The position numbers and the translations under genes are program-made. Below the pieces are notes generated by a model. The model did no database searches. It was given only the letters and a program-made list of their open reading frames with translations, and had not been told where the DNA came from. DNA of 62,901 nt. Source: Desulfocapsa sp. Its GTDB lineage: Bacteria; Desulfobacterota; Desulfobulbia; Desulfobulbales; Desulfocapsaceae. The stretch is from NCBI GenBank assembly GCA_022712895.1, contig JAFLJS010000050.1, positions 1-62,901 on the forward strand, read 5' to 3'. The number at the start of each line of letters is the position of its first letter. The first letter of the stretch is position 1. This document shows positions 1-9,622 of this stretch, in pieces.

Positions 1-1218
1 GAATTTAATTGGATTATGGATTTCTGCGCTCAGGCCCTGCGTGATATCACCATTGGCCAGGGACCTGGTAAAATGGATGGTTTCACCATGAAATCCTCTT
101 TTGCCATTGCAGTTTCTTCTGAGATTATGGCAATTCTTGCACTTGCTAACGATCTTGCAGATATGCGCAGTCGTATGGCTAAAATTTTTGTTGCTTACGA
201 TAAGCAGGATAGACCTATTACCACATCAGATCTTGAAGTTGATGGTGCCATGACAGCGTGGATGGTTCAGGCTATCAATCCAAACCTGATGCAAACCCTT
301 GAAGGGCAACCTGTGCTTGTTCATGCAGGACCTTTCGCCAATATTGCCATCGGTCAGTCTTCTGTTATTGCTGATCGTGTCGGCTTGAAAGTTGCCGATT
401 ACAATGTAACCGAGTCTGGATTTGGTGCTGACATTGGTTTTGAAAAATTTTGGAACCTCAAGTGCCGTTTCTCTGGAAACAAGCCAAACTGTGCAGTGGT
501 TGTGGCAACTATCCGTGCCCTTAAATGCCATGGTGGTGCTCCAATTCCAGTTCCCGGCAAGCCTATGCCAGTTGAGTATGATTCGGAGAATGTCGGTTGG
601 GTTGAAGAGGGCTGCAAGAACCTTCTCCATCATATTGAGACAGTCAAAAAAGCTGGCATTAATCCTGTCGTCTGTATCAATGCATTTTTCACTGATACTG
701 ATAACGAAATTGCTGCTGTTCGGCGTATTTGTGAGGACGCAGGTGCCCGAGTTGCTCTTTCCCGTCACTGGGAAAAAGGTGGCGAAGGAGCCCTTGAATT
801 TGCTGACGCTGTTGTTGATGCGTGTGAAGAACCAAATGATTTCAAGTTCCTCTATGAACTGAGCGATCCTCTTGAGAAACGCATCGAACTCATTGCGACG
901 GAGGTTTATGGCGCAGATGGTGTGTCGTATACTCCGGAAGCACAGGCTAAACTGAAGCGTCTTAGTGAAGATCCAGATATGGCTGAAATGGGAACTTGTA
1001 TGGTGAAAACCCATCTTTCTCTTTCTCACAATCCTGCTTTGAAAGGAACACCGAAAGGCTGGACACTGCCAATTCGTGATATCATGACTTATAAAGGTGC
1101 TGGTTTTGTTGTGCCTGTGGCTGGAGCTATCAGCCTTATGCCTGGTACGGGATCAGATCCTGCATATCGTCGTGTTGATGTAAATGTTGAAACCGGAAAA
1201 GTAACAGGTGTTTTCTAG
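1..1218 (+). CDS. fhs: Formate--tetrahydrofolate ligase, C-terminal part (cut by window start)
   Basis: The enzyme makes 10-formyl-THF from formate, THF and ATP in the cytoplasm, the entry step of the methyl branch of the Wood-Ljungdahl pathway and of one-carbon metabolism. The frame is open from base 1, so the true start lies upstream; about 405 of the usual ~555 residues are present. The block [16 protein letters not shown] followed by a conserved [13 protein letters not shown] segment, and later [28 protein letters not shown] and the terminal [17 protein letters not shown], are recognisable Fhs sequence. A strong terminator follows about 70 bp after the stop. A MetF-MetV type gene at 15.3-16.8 kb encodes a later step of the same branch. 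Identification is firm; the N-terminal P-loop cannot be checked because it is outside the window. Confidence 0.95.
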   Translation, partial: EFNWIMDFCAQALRDITIGQGPGKMDGFTMKSSFAIAVSSEIMAILALANDLADMRSRMAKIFVAYDKQDRPITTSDLEVDGAMTAWMVQAINPNLMQTLEGQPVLVHAGPFANIAIGQSSVIADRVGLKVADYNVTESGFGADIGFEKFWNLKCRFSGNKPNCAVVVATIRALKCHGGAPIPVPGKPMPVEYDSENVGWVEEGCKNLLHHIETVKKAGINPVVCINAFFTDTDNEIAAVRRICEDAGARVALSRHWEKGGEGALEFADAVVDACEEPNDFKFLYELSDPLEKRIELIATEVYGADGVSYTPEAQAKLKRLSEDPDMAEMGTCMVKTHLSLSHNPALKGTPKGWTLPIRDIMTYKGAGFVVPVAGAISLMPGTGSDPAYRRVDVNVETGKVTGVF

Positions 1219-1290
1219 GATTTGATATCTGTAAAAACATGCAGTAACATACAGATACTCCACTTAAGTTAGGTGGTGTGTGTGAAATGG

Positions 1291-1333
1291 CGGGTTAAGG
1301 AAACGAGATGTTTTCTTAACCCGTTTGTTTTTT
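1291..1333 (+). terminator. Rho-independent terminator after fhs
   Basis: Arms 1291-1303 and 1311-1323 (starting CGGGTTAAG and ending CTTAACCCG) pair over 13 bp with one G-U, with a 7-nt loop. The hairpin is followed by a T-rich tract (1324-1333). It ends the fhs transcript and separates it from the secretion ATPase gene. Confidence 0.88.
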
Positions 1334-1425
1334 GTAGAAAAATCTTGTATTGTCAAAGAATATGATGTCTTTATGAGTTTCTCTGTAGTTAAATTAGACG
1401 AACTATCTTGGATAGTGCAGGTGCC

Positions 1426-3651
1426 ATGGCAGTAAAACCCAAAGCAGTTCAAAGAAAAAGTTCCCTGAAAGGGACGGTTAAAGATCGATCTGGTGCCGGA
1501 AAGATAAAGGCTGGCGAACTTTTAAGTAAAGCTGGGTATATAACGCCGACACAGCTTGAGTCTGCCAAGTCAGAGCTGAAAAGAAATGGTGGCCGAATTG
1601 GTGCTATTCTCCGCCAGTTTGACTATATCGACGACGACACCATTTATAACTTCCTCAGTCGTCAACATAATTTCACCCCTGTTTTAATCAGCAAAGAACC
1701 TCCCAGCAAGGATGCAGTGAAACTGATGTCCTATGATCTTTGTAAACAGTTTATGGCTATGCCGTTACGCCTTGCCGGCAATACACTGCAAGTAACTATG
1801 GCTGAACCCACAGATACTGAAGCTGTGGAAAAACTGCAGGAAGAACTTGGAAAAGATCTTGCAGTTTGTGTTTCCATGGAGAGGGATCTGGTGGACGCTT
1901 TTAAAAAATATTATGGCATTGACGAGGATGAGGCTTCAAACTTTTTTTCCTCAGGGGAGGAAGTTGAAGAAGAGATGGCTGTCACCGAGGTTGATGACTT
2001 TGGCTCCATCGTGGCTGATGCCGCAGATGAGTTTGAAATAGAAACAATCGATGAAGATGATATCGGTGATCAGTTTGCCGCAACAGATGCTCCTATTATT
2101 AAACTGGTCAATGGTATTCTCATAAAGGCTGTACAGGACGGTGTCTCCGATATTCATGTCGAGCCTTATGAAAAGACTATGCAGGTACGTTACAGGAAAG
2201 ATGGTTCTCTTTTCAAATCCATGAACTTGCCACTTACCATCAAAAATGCAATGGTGGCACGTCTCAAAATCTTATCTGATTTAGACATTACAGAACGACG
2301 TGTTCCTCAGGATGGTCGTATTAAGATGCGCCTTGGCCGTAATCGATCTGTAGATTTTCGTGTCTCAACGCTGCCGACATTGTTTGGTGAATCCGTTGTT
2401 ATGCGTATTCTGGATAAAAGCTCCCTGAACGTAGATCTGACTAAACTTGGTTTTGAACAGGAAACCTTTGATGCTCTGAAACGCTGTCTTAAACGTCCAC
2501 AGGGGCTACTGCTGGTAACAGGTCCAACTGGGTCCGGTAAGACGGTTACTCTCTATTCCGCGCTGAACTCTTTGAACTCTGAAGATATAAAAATTCTCAC
2601 TGCAGAAGATCCTGTCGAATTTAACTTTAAGGGAATCAATCAGGTTAATGTGCACAGTGAAGTCGGAATGACTTTTTCTGCTGCCCTGAAGGCATTTTTG
2701 CGTCAAGATCCAGACATCATTATGGTTGGTGAGATTCGAGATATTGATACTGCCGAAATTGCCATTAAGGCTGCCATGACAGGCCATCTTGTTTTCTCAA
2801 CGTTGCATACCAACGACAGTGCTGCAACCATTGCCCGTCTGGTTGATATCGGTATCCCATCTTTTATGCTTGCCTCTTCGGTGACCATGGTTCTCTCGCA
2901 ACGATTGGGGCGGAGACTCTGTCAGAAGTGTAAAAAACCAGAACAACACGATCCGAAGGATCTAATAAGTATGGGATTTACAGAGGAGGAGGCTGATTAC
3001 GTGGTGACCTATGGTCCTGTTGGTTGCCCGGAATGTAATGGCCTTGGCTATAAAGGTCGGGTCGGATTTTTTGAACTGTTGGAAGTAACAGATGAGGTTT
3101 CTAAGGCTATCAGTGCTGAAGTACCTGAAGATCAACTGCGAAAAATTGCAGTTATGGAAGGTATGATTCCTCTTCGTAATGCTGCCATTGAAAAAGTGCG
3201 ACAGGGAATAACCAGTGTGGAAGAAGCTCTACGCAGAACAGTCGCTCATGAGGAAAGTTTACCCGCATATCTTGTGAACCCAGATGTTGAAAAATATGAG
3301 GATGGCGACCCTGTTATCAGGGAAGGAAATACAGACATAGACTTTTTTAAATTATTACGTGGTGGTTTGTCCGTGGTGAAAGGTGGTAAGAAGATTGCCG
3401 AACTAACCGAACCCGGCGAATATTTTGGAGAAATGGCTGCCTTATGTGGTGAGCCTAGAAATGCATCGGTATTGTCCATTGGTCGCTCCGAGGTGAAGCG
3501 ATTTCCCGGCGATAAACTTGATGAAATTATTCACAAGCATCCTGATGTATCCAGCCATTTGTTTAAAGCAATGGCTAACAGACTACATAAATCCAATCAG
3601 ATTATAGTTAAACTGGCAGGTGCTGCTGCCCGTAAACCAATAAAGCATTAA
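1426..3651 (+). CDS. GspE/PilB-family secretion or pilus ATPase fused to a C-terminal cyclic-nucleotide-binding domain
   Basis: This is a hexameric cytoplasmic ATPase of the type II secretion / type IV pilus assembly family. An N-terminal MshEN/T2SSE_N-like region (about residues 25-155) is followed by the ATPase core with Walker A GPTGSGKT near residue 366 and a Walker B-like segment DPDIIMVGEIRD near 428. Four cysteines (CxxC near 499 and 534) form the usual zinc knuckle. After the normal end of the family comes an extra ~115-residue cNMP-binding fold (about 620-735) with FGEMAALCGEPRNASV, where the phosphate-binding Arg is kept. The start is ambiguous: TTG at 1408 is in frame, but ATG at 1426 is preferred; the Shine-Dalgarno signal is weak for both. 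No other secretion or pilus gene is next to it. The fusion suggests motor activity gated by a nucleotide, which is inference. Confidence 0.9.
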   Translation: MAVKPKAVQRKSSLKGTVKDRSGAGKIKAGELLSKAGYITPTQLESAKSELKRNGGRIGAILRQFDYIDDDTIYNFLSRQHNFTPVLISKEPPSKDAVKLMSYDLCKQFMAMPLRLAGNTLQVTMAEPTDTEAVEKLQEELGKDLAVCVSMERDLVDAFKKYYGIDEDEASNFFSSGEEVEEEMAVTEVDDFGSIVADAADEFEIETIDEDDIGDQFAATDAPIIKLVNGILIKAVQDGVSDIHVEPYEKTMQVRYRKDGSLFKSMNLPLTIKNAMVARLKILSDLDITERRVPQDGRIKMRLGRNRSVDFRVSTLPTLFGESVVMRILDKSSLNVDLTKLGFEQETFDALKRCLKRPQGLLLVTGPTGSGKTVTLYSALNSLNSEDIKILTAEDPVEFNFKGINQVNVHSEVGMTFSAALKAFLRQDPDIIMVGEIRDIDTAEIAIKAAMTGHLVFSTLHTNDSAATIARLVDIGIPSFMLASSVTMVLSQRLGRRLCQKCKKPEQHDPKDLISMGFTEEEADYVVTYGPVGCPECNGLGYKGRVGFFELLEVTDEVSKAISAEVPEDQLRKIAVMEGMIPLRNAAIEKVRQGITSVEEALRRTVAHEESLPAYLVNPDVEKYEDGDPVIREGNTDIDFFKLLRGGLSVVKGGKKIAELTEPGEYFGEMAALCGEPRNASVLSIGRSEVKRFPGDKLDEIIHKHPDVSSHLFKAMANRLHKSNQIIVKLAGAAARKPIKH

Positions 3652-3737
3652 AAAAAGATCTCCTGAAGTCTTCCCGTATTCATTCCCCTGGATCAGATGC
3701 TCTTTAGTAAAGAATACAGTGGAAATGTGTCATCGTT

Positions 3738-4727
3738 ATGCAATGTAGAAATAGTATTCACAGAAAACTGATTAAGGTACGTTCCCGTAAGTATAAAAAC
3801 TCCAAGCTGTTGTTTCATTTCCGTGGGATAATAAATATACTTACTCCTGACTATTTTTACAGGCGTCGCTTGAAGCAGATAGTTGCTTCAAGTAGTGAAT
3901 ATGATCTGGAATACATTCGAGACCGGGTTGCGTATTACAATAAACAACAAACTCCATTTGTCCTAGGTAACGATTCATCCACTTTTTCCCAACTCTCTTT
4001 AAGAAAACGGTCCGCCTATTATTTCGATTTCCAGGAATGTATTCGGTATTTTGATCCTTCTTATTTGTTTCAGTATCTTTTTGGGGATGTTATCGATATT
4101 CCACCAAAACCTGCATTCGTGAAGAGTCGTCCAATTGCAGGCGACAATGCCCATTCAATTCTTTTGAAACTCAATAAAGTACGTCATTTTACTTTTGTTA
4201 AGGACGAACAGTGTTTCCAGGAGAAAAAAGATAAATTAGTGTGGAGAGGAAAGGCTGGTGTTGTTGGAAGAGTTAATTTCGTAAAAAACCATTTCCACAA
4301 CCCTCTGTTTGATATTGGGCAAACGAATGCACCGGCAAATAATGGAGATCTGCATTGGCAAAAAGGTTTTATGTCCATAGGAGAGCAATTGCAATATAAA
4401 TGTATCCTCTCCATGGAAGGTTTCGATGTGGCGTCGAATTTGAAATGGATTATGTCCTCCAATTCCCTATGCTTTATGAAAAAACCAATATATGAAACCT
4501 GGTTCATGGAAGGGCGGTTAATTCCTGGTGTTCATTATGTTCAGTTAAAGGATGACTATTCAGATATTGAAGAAAAAGTATCCTATTACCTGCAACATCC
4601 TGGCAAAGCATTGGAAATAACGAGGCAGGCCAATGTATATTGTGAGCAGTTTAAAAACAGGAAGCGGGAAACGCTAATTTCACTGCTTGTGATGAAACAA
4701 TATTTTGAACAAAGTGGACAAATGTAA
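3738..4727 (+). CDS. Glycosyltransferase family 90 (CAP10/LpsA-like), LPS biosynthesis
   Basis: The 329-residue protein has the features of the GT90 / LPS-modifying glycosyltransferase group: KLVWRGKAGVVGRVNFV in the middle, then YKCILSMEGFDVASNLKWIMSSNSLC and a C-terminal segment for donor binding. The run of basic residues in the first 50 positions could bind the membrane surface. It opens the LPS block and lies upstream of msbA on the same strand, separated by 150 bp with its own likely msbA promoter. The acceptor and the sugar cannot be told from sequence. Family assignment is good, the exact role in core or O-antigen assembly is inferred from context. Confidence 0.82.
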   Translation: MQCRNSIHRKLIKVRSRKYKNSKLLFHFRGIINILTPDYFYRRRLKQIVASSSEYDLEYIRDRVAYYNKQQTPFVLGNDSSTFSQLSLRKRSAYYFDFQECIRYFDPSYLFQYLFGDVIDIPPKPAFVKSRPIAGDNAHSILLKLNKVRHFTFVKDEQCFQEKKDKLVWRGKAGVVGRVNFVKNHFHNPLFDIGQTNAPANNGDLHWQKGFMSIGEQLQYKCILSMEGFDVASNLKWIMSSNSLCFMKKPIYETWFMEGRLIPGVHYVQLKDDYSDIEEKVSYYLQHPGKALEITRQANVYCEQFKNRKRETLISLLVMKQYFEQSGQM

Positions 4728-4795
4728 ATGGGTTTCACTGAAAGCGCAAATTTTCAGAAACTCAATAGTTTACGTCATCTGCTATTGCTAGTATA

Positions 4796-4824
4796 TAGGC
4801 AGTGATTATCGATTTCGCTATAAT
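4796..4824 (+). promoter_or_regulatory. Putative sigma70-type promoter of msbA
   Basis: A perfect TATAAT at 4819-4824 lies 17 bp after TAGGCA (4796-4801, four of six matches to the -35 consensus). It is 54 bp before the msbA start codon, in the 150-bp gap after the GT90 gene. Confidence 0.55.
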
Positions 4825-4877
4825 GCGAAAAGCCTGTCTTTCGTAATTCGTAAAATCCTTGGAACACAATAACTATA

Positions 4878-6599
4878 ATGACAAACAAAGAACTTCTCTC
4901 CCGTCTCTATGAAGTAATACACCCATATCGTGGGAAAATGCTGATAGCCATGATTGCCGCATTGGTGGTCGCAAGTTTAAATGGTGCTCAGGCATGGTTG
5001 GTCAAACCACTTATGGATAAGATATTTTTTGAAAAAAATATGTCTTATTTAAATATTCTTCCATTCGCGATGATGGCTATTTTTGTGGTAAAAGGGTTTT
5101 TTTACGGCCTTAACTACTACATGCTACAAAACGTAGGCCAGAAGGTTATCCTGATTCTGCGTACAAGGTTGTTTAATCATGTCTGTAACCAGCCCTTGAG
5201 CTTTTTTCACAACACGACCACCGGTGATCTTATCTCAAGGGTTATGGCTGATATAATGTTGTTACAGGTTGCCATATCATCTGTTGTTGTTGGTCTGCTC
5301 AGGGATTTTTTTCAGGTAATAATTTTATTGGCTGTGATCTTCAGTATGGACTGGAAGCTCGCTTTAATCTCTCTGATCTTTCTTCCCATGGCCAGTATAC
5401 CAATTGTAAAATTCGGAAAAATTTTCAGACGTCTTTCGGTAATCATTCAGGAAGAAACAGCCAAAACCTCCAGTCTGATGCATGAATCCATAACTGGTGC
5501 TCCTGTGGTAAAGGCGTTTGGTATGGAAGCGCATGAAACCAATCGTTTTCGTAAGCAGGTAACGAAGCTTTATGATATCCTGATGAAAAAGGCAAAATAT
5601 TATAGGTTTCAACATCCTATAATGGAAGGAATTGGGGGGCTCGGAATTGTTATAATGGTCTGGTTTGGTGGCAAGGCCGTTATTGCAGGCGAATCCACAC
5701 CGGGTACTTTTTTTTCCTTTCTCACAGCCCTATTTATGATTTATGATCCAATCAAAGGGGTGAGTAAGGTTAATGTTACTATTCAGGATGGGTTGGCTGC
5801 AGCAGGTCGCGTTTTTACACTTCTTGATGTGAAGCCGGAAATCAGAGATAAAGAAAATGCTACGTCACTGGCACCTTTTCAGGAGAGTATCGAATTTAAG
5901 GATGTTCACTTCGGCTACACTGAAAAGACAAAGGTGATTAAAGGACTGAATCTCAAAGTAAAAGCGGGTGAGGTGTTGGCAATTGTCGGTCCCAGTGGCT
6001 CTGGTAAGTCAACGCTCACCAATCTTCTGCCACGTTTCTTTGATATTCAAAATGGGAAAATAGAAGTTGATGGAGTAGATATCAGGGATGTGACATTAAA
6101 TTCCCTTAGAAGCCAGATTGCTATAGTCACCCAGCAGACGATTTTATTCAATGATACCATACGTAGTAATATTTCCTATGGAGATGAGGTAACGAATGAA
6201 AAGGATATTCGCAGAGCCGCTGAAAATGCCAACGCACTGGACTTTATTGAAAGACTCCCGGAAGGATTTGATACCATCATTGGAGAATCTGGAGTGAAAC
6301 TTTCCGGTGGAGAGCGTCAACGACTCTGTATCGCACGTGCTATAATGAAAAATGCACCTATTTTAATTCTTGACGAAGCAACATCTTCTCTTGATACAGA
6401 ATCTGAAAGAAAGGTACAGAATGCTCTCGAAAACCTGATGAAGGATAGAACAACTTTAGTCATTGCTCATAGACTCTCAACCATCAAAGATGCTCATCGT
6501 ATTATTGTTATTAAAAATGGTGATATAGCTGAAGAGGGAACCCATAAGGAGTTACTGGCGAAAAATGGAGAGTATGAAAAACTTTACAACATGCAGTGA
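4878..6599 (+). CDS. msbA: Lipid A export ABC transporter MsbA, copy 1
   Basis: This inner-membrane half-transporter flips lipid A-core from the inner to the outer leaflet. The first ~310 residues carry six membrane segments; the nucleotide-binding domain has Walker A GPSGSGKST near residue 371, signature LSGGERQR near 475 and Walker B ILILDEAT near 496, with the H-loop in VIAHRLST. The length of 573 fits MsbA. A second, very similar gene lies at 9.6-11.4 kb in the opposite orientation, and the two share long blocks such as SSVVVGLLRDFFQVI. A glycosyltransferase follows 53 bp downstream. Which copy handles lipid A and which some other glycolipid cannot be decided here. Confidence 0.95.
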   Translation: MTNKELLSRLYEVIHPYRGKMLIAMIAALVVASLNGAQAWLVKPLMDKIFFEKNMSYLNILPFAMMAIFVVKGFFYGLNYYMLQNVGQKVILILRTRLFNHVCNQPLSFFHNTTTGDLISRVMADIMLLQVAISSVVVGLLRDFFQVIILLAVIFSMDWKLALISLIFLPMASIPIVKFGKIFRRLSVIIQEETAKTSSLMHESITGAPVVKAFGMEAHETNRFRKQVTKLYDILMKKAKYYRFQHPIMEGIGGLGIVIMVWFGGKAVIAGESTPGTFFSFLTALFMIYDPIKGVSKVNVTIQDGLAAAGRVFTLLDVKPEIRDKENATSLAPFQESIEFKDVHFGYTEKTKVIKGLNLKVKAGEVLAIVGPSGSGKSTLTNLLPRFFDIQNGKIEVDGVDIRDVTLNSLRSQIAIVTQQTILFNDTIRSNISYGDEVTNEKDIRRAAENANALDFIERLPEGFDTIIGESGVKLSGGERQRLCIARAIMKNAPILILDEATSSLDTESERKVQNALENLMKDRTTLVIAHRLSTIKDAHRIIVIKNGDIAEEGTHKELLAKNGEYEKLYNMQ

Positions 6600-6652
6600 G
6601 TTATGTTTTTTGAAAATTCAGACTTTCTTTTAGTCTAGCCAAAGGTGTCACC

Positions 6653-7486
6653 TTGAAAATATCATTGATTATCACCACGTATAACAATCCGCAGGTATTG
6701 GCTCTGTCTCTTGCAACTGCACTTCAGCAAACCGTTTCCCCTTATGAAATTATTGTGGCAGATGACGGTTCCGCCACTGAAACTGCTGAGTTGGTTAATC
6801 GGATGCGTGAGGAGAGTAGTACTTCAATTTATCACTGTTGGCAGGAGAATGAAGGTTTCCGAGCTGCCAGATGCAGGAATATGGCAATAGCCAGGAGTGC
6901 TGCCGATTATTGCATTTTAATCGATGGTGATATCATGCTCGATAAGTATTTTATTGAAGATCATATTCGATATGCTGCTAGTGGTTTCTTTGTACAGGGC
7001 TCAAGAGTTATTCTCAGCGAGGAGGCTACCAATACAATTCTTCAATCTGAGAATACTCAGGTTGGTTTTTTTGATCACAGTGTTGGAAACAGGAAAAACT
7101 GTATTCGTTCAATTTTTCTTTCAAAAATATTTTCTCTGAAAAACTGTAAGCTAGGTGGAATCAAAACCTGTAATTTTGCTTTCTGGAAGAGTGATGCCTT
7201 ACTGGTCAATGGTTTTAATGAAGATTTTATCGGTTGGGGACAGGAAGACACTGAGTTTGCGGCACGGCTTTTACATGCAGGAATATGTCGGCAGAATATA
7301 CGCTTTAATGCCCTGGCATTTCATCTCTATCATCCCATTGCTGCGCGGGATGCACTTTCCCAGAATGATGCTTTGTTGCTGAGCACTCAGAAAGAGAAAA
7401 AAGTGTGGTGTGAGAATGGCCTTGATAATCATTTAGCTTATGATTCTGTCAACTTTGTTAAAACAACTGGAGAAGCGAAGATTTGA
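6653..7486 (+). CDS. Family 2 glycosyltransferase with galactosyltransferase-like C-terminal part
   Basis: A GT-A fold enzyme of 277 residues. MKISLIITTYNNPQVLALSL opens the nucleotide-sugar fold, DDGS and the DGD metal-binding triad (DGDIML, near residue 92) are present, and GWGQEDTEFAARLLHAG matches the C-terminal domain of GT2/GT7-type enzymes. The start is TTG at 6653, supported by AAAGGTG eight bases upstream at 6641-6647. It sits between msbA and a convergent O-antigen ligase, so it most likely adds a sugar to LPS core. The substrate is unknown. Confidence 0.88.
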   Translation: MKISLIITTYNNPQVLALSLATALQQTVSPYEIIVADDGSATETAELVNRMREESSTSIYHCWQENEGFRAARCRNMAIARSAADYCILIDGDIMLDKYFIEDHIRYAASGFFVQGSRVILSEEATNTILQSENTQVGFFDHSVGNRKNCIRSIFLSKIFSLKNCKLGGIKTCNFAFWKSDALLVNGFNEDFIGWGQEDTEFAARLLHAGICRQNIRFNALAFHLYHPIAARDALSQNDALLLSTQKEKKVWCENGLDNHLAYDSVNFVKTTGEAKI

Positions 7487-7508
7487 ATTTCACTCTTAAT
7501 CGGTGCTG

Positions 7509-8714
7509 CTAAGTGTCTTTTTGATGTTGAAAGTTTTTATACAACAGCGAACTGAAAAGGGAGAACAACAATCCTGTTGCATGCACTAAAAGATATGACT
7601 CAGCCAGCATGATTAACAGAAAGAAGATAGGAAAAGCCAGCCTGAGATGACTGAGTTCGTCCTGTTGTTTTCTGCTGTATAGGAGTTGGCTTGCGAAAAT
7701 CCCCAGTAAGATAGTGAGCCCCACGAAACCAAAGAGCACTGTTGTTAATAGATATTGGTTATGGGGGTTGTTAGTTGTTGGCATAAGTGGCGAATATATC
7801 TGGTTAACTTTTGCATATTCCCTCGGAAAGTCTCCTGTGCCTATACCAATGGTTCTATTTCCCTCCAGAAGCTTACAACTATTTTGCACGAACCACACCC
7901 GGCACCCAACTGAGGTGAAGGCCTGAGTCTTCATTTCCTGTATTTCTGTAATCGCCACATAAATACGGTTTTTAAATGTTGGACTGAATTGGAAGATCGC
8001 TGCAATCAGAAGTGGAAAGAGTAACAAACCGATCAATAATTTCTTTTTCGATGTTTTGTAAAAAGTCTGAAAGAGAAGAACTATCAGCAACACAAAAAAT
8101 GCAATCTGTCCAGTTCGGCCGACAGTAATAAACATGTTGCATGAGAAAAATAAAACAAGAAAACTCAATAGATATATCGTAGGTTTACTGTTCTTTGAAA
8201 GGATCAGTTTTTGCAAGAGTATATAGATAGTCAGAGCTAACATTGGGTTGTAAATAACATGACTGGTGCCCACGGTTGTGAAGACTGAGCCGGGAGGAAG
8301 GGTGATAAACCCGAGCCATACAAGGTATGCCTTACAAGCAATGAGGAAGATCGCTGCAATAAAGGCGAATAGGTAATAACGAAGATGTTCCTTACGGACT
8401 ATGGTGAGAAAGATTGGGAAGAGTAGGAGCTTCCACTGCTTTTTCAGTATCTTTATTCCCCAGCTCATGTCGTCTGTCCAGAGCAGGCCTACAGCATTCA
8501 GGGCAATGTAGCACAAGACTGCAATGGCAACCGGATTGCTTCCTATTTCACGGAACTTCTGCTTAAAATTTCCAGACAAGAGCCAGGCCAGAATTACCAG
8601 CATGGCAGTGACCGATCCCGCAGATGTACTGAGAGGAAAAGAAAATGCGAAAAGGATAAGCAGTGGTGAGGCGAGCTGCTCGGCTTTCCTTGAGACTAAT
8701 GTTAGATTACTCAT
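7509..8714 (-). CDS. waaL: O-antigen ligase / Wzy-type polymerase family membrane protein
   Basis: An integral membrane protein of 401 residues with about ten hydrophobic segments and the Wzy_C/WaaL type periplasmic loop: the stretch CRVWFVQNSCKLLEGNRTIGIGTGDF followed by NNPHNQYLLTTVLFGFVG contains the conserved HNQYL motif of O-antigen ligases. Ligases move O-antigen from undecaprenyl diphosphate to lipid A-core in the periplasm; polymerases of the same fold cannot be excluded. It starts 15 bp after the GT2 gene upstream on the same strand, and its neighbours (two glycosyltransferases and two msbA copies) fit the ligase role. Confidence 0.82.
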   Translation of the reverse strand: MSNLTLVSRKAEQLASPLLILFAFSFPLSTSAGSVTAMLVILAWLLSGNFKQKFREIGSNPVAIAVLCYIALNAVGLLWTDDMSWGIKILKKQWKLLLFPIFLTIVRKEHLRYYLFAFIAAIFLIACKAYLVWLGFITLPPGSVFTTVGTSHVIYNPMLALTIYILLQKLILSKNSKPTIYLLSFLVLFFSCNMFITVGRTGQIAFFVLLIVLLFQTFYKTSKKKLLIGLLLFPLLIAAIFQFSPTFKNRIYVAITEIQEMKTQAFTSVGCRVWFVQNSCKLLEGNRTIGIGTGDFPREYAKVNQIYSPLMPTTNNPHNQYLLTTVLFGFVGLTILLGIFASQLLYSRKQQDELSHLRLAFPIFFLLIMLAESYLLVHATGLLFSLFSSLLYKNFQHQKDT

Positions 8715-8729
8715 AAACTCTATGAAAAA

Positions 8730-9590
8730 TTACAATATTTCTTTGTAGTGTTTTTTACTTGTCTCCAGACCGAACCATTTTTCAAATAATAACATTATAC
8801 GATGTTTTTTCTCTTTTTTGCTAAGCCGGTACGATGGGTCAGCTTGGAAAACTGCTGCTTCTTCCGGAAAGAAATTTTGGATGACAGCCGGGTGACTTCC
8901 CTGGAATTCCTTAATTATGTCCTTATCAATCTGGGTATAATCAATCTCTTTATGAGGTTTACTCCAGTAGCGAAGTATTTTCCTTGATTTTAGGTTCATC
9001 TGACTTTCACTTCTTACCCAGCCATAATGGTAAATTCTTGCGTTACTATGTACACTTTTTGGGTATCGGCCAACTTTATTTTTTTTAAGAACCAGCCAAA
9101 ATAGGCCATCAGGGGCATACGTCCTTATATTATTACGAATAATACGTGCCTCGCGTCTGTACCAGCCGGGTGAATCAAGATAGCTGTTGGTATTGCCATA
9201 AAAATGGTAATAATCAAAAGTGATGGCTTCCACATCTGGATTGTCTTGGTGTTGTTTGCAACTTTCCCGTATCTTCTGCAAATCATCTTCGTGCACAACT
9301 TCATCTCCTTCCAGATAAAATGCCCAGTCCCCGGTACAGTTGAATTGTGCAATCATCTTTTGCTGACCATAGACATACCCACGATCCTGCATATTCTCAT
9401 TCCACAGTGACTCAATGATACGGATTTTAGGATCGTCAATATCCTTAATAAATTGCAGGGTATCATCTTCACTAGCACCTACATTGACCACAAACTCATC
9501 AACAATGGGCAGTATGGATTTGATGGATTCTACAAAGGGGTAGCCGAGTAGTTGTCCATTCTTGATAAAGGTAAATGCACTGATTTTCAT
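8730..9590 (-). CDS. Family 2 glycosyltransferase, LPS core type
   Basis: A 286-residue GT-A enzyme beginning MKISAFTFIKNGQLLGYPF; the VDEFVVNVGASEDDT block and the YLEGDEVVHEDD acidic motif are the expected nucleotide-sugar and metal sites (here EGDE rather than DxD). No membrane segment is evident. It lies between msbA copy 2 and the O-antigen ligase, 15 and 32 bp from them, so the three are probably one transcript. The donor and acceptor are unknown; an LPS core role is inferred from position. Confidence 0.85.
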   Translation of the reverse strand: MKISAFTFIKNGQLLGYPFVESIKSILPIVDEFVVNVGASEDDTLQFIKDIDDPKIRIIESLWNENMQDRGYVYGQQKMIAQFNCTGDWAFYLEGDEVVHEDDLQKIRESCKQHQDNPDVEAITFDYYHFYGNTNSYLDSPGWYRREARIIRNNIRTYAPDGLFWLVLKKNKVGRYPKSVHSNARIYHYGWVRSESQMNLKSRKILRYWSKPHKEIDYTQIDKDIIKEFQGSHPAVIQNFFPEEAAVFQADPSYRLSKKEKKHRIMLLFEKWFGLETSKKHYKEIL

Positions 9591-9622
9591 ATGTTTTATC
9601 GCCAGTGATACGGAAAATAATA

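Noticed and set aside
226-1029. Long minus-strand frame of 267 codons opposite fhs
   Set aside because: Lies entirely inside the fhs gene in antisense; no family recognised and codon pattern follows fhs.
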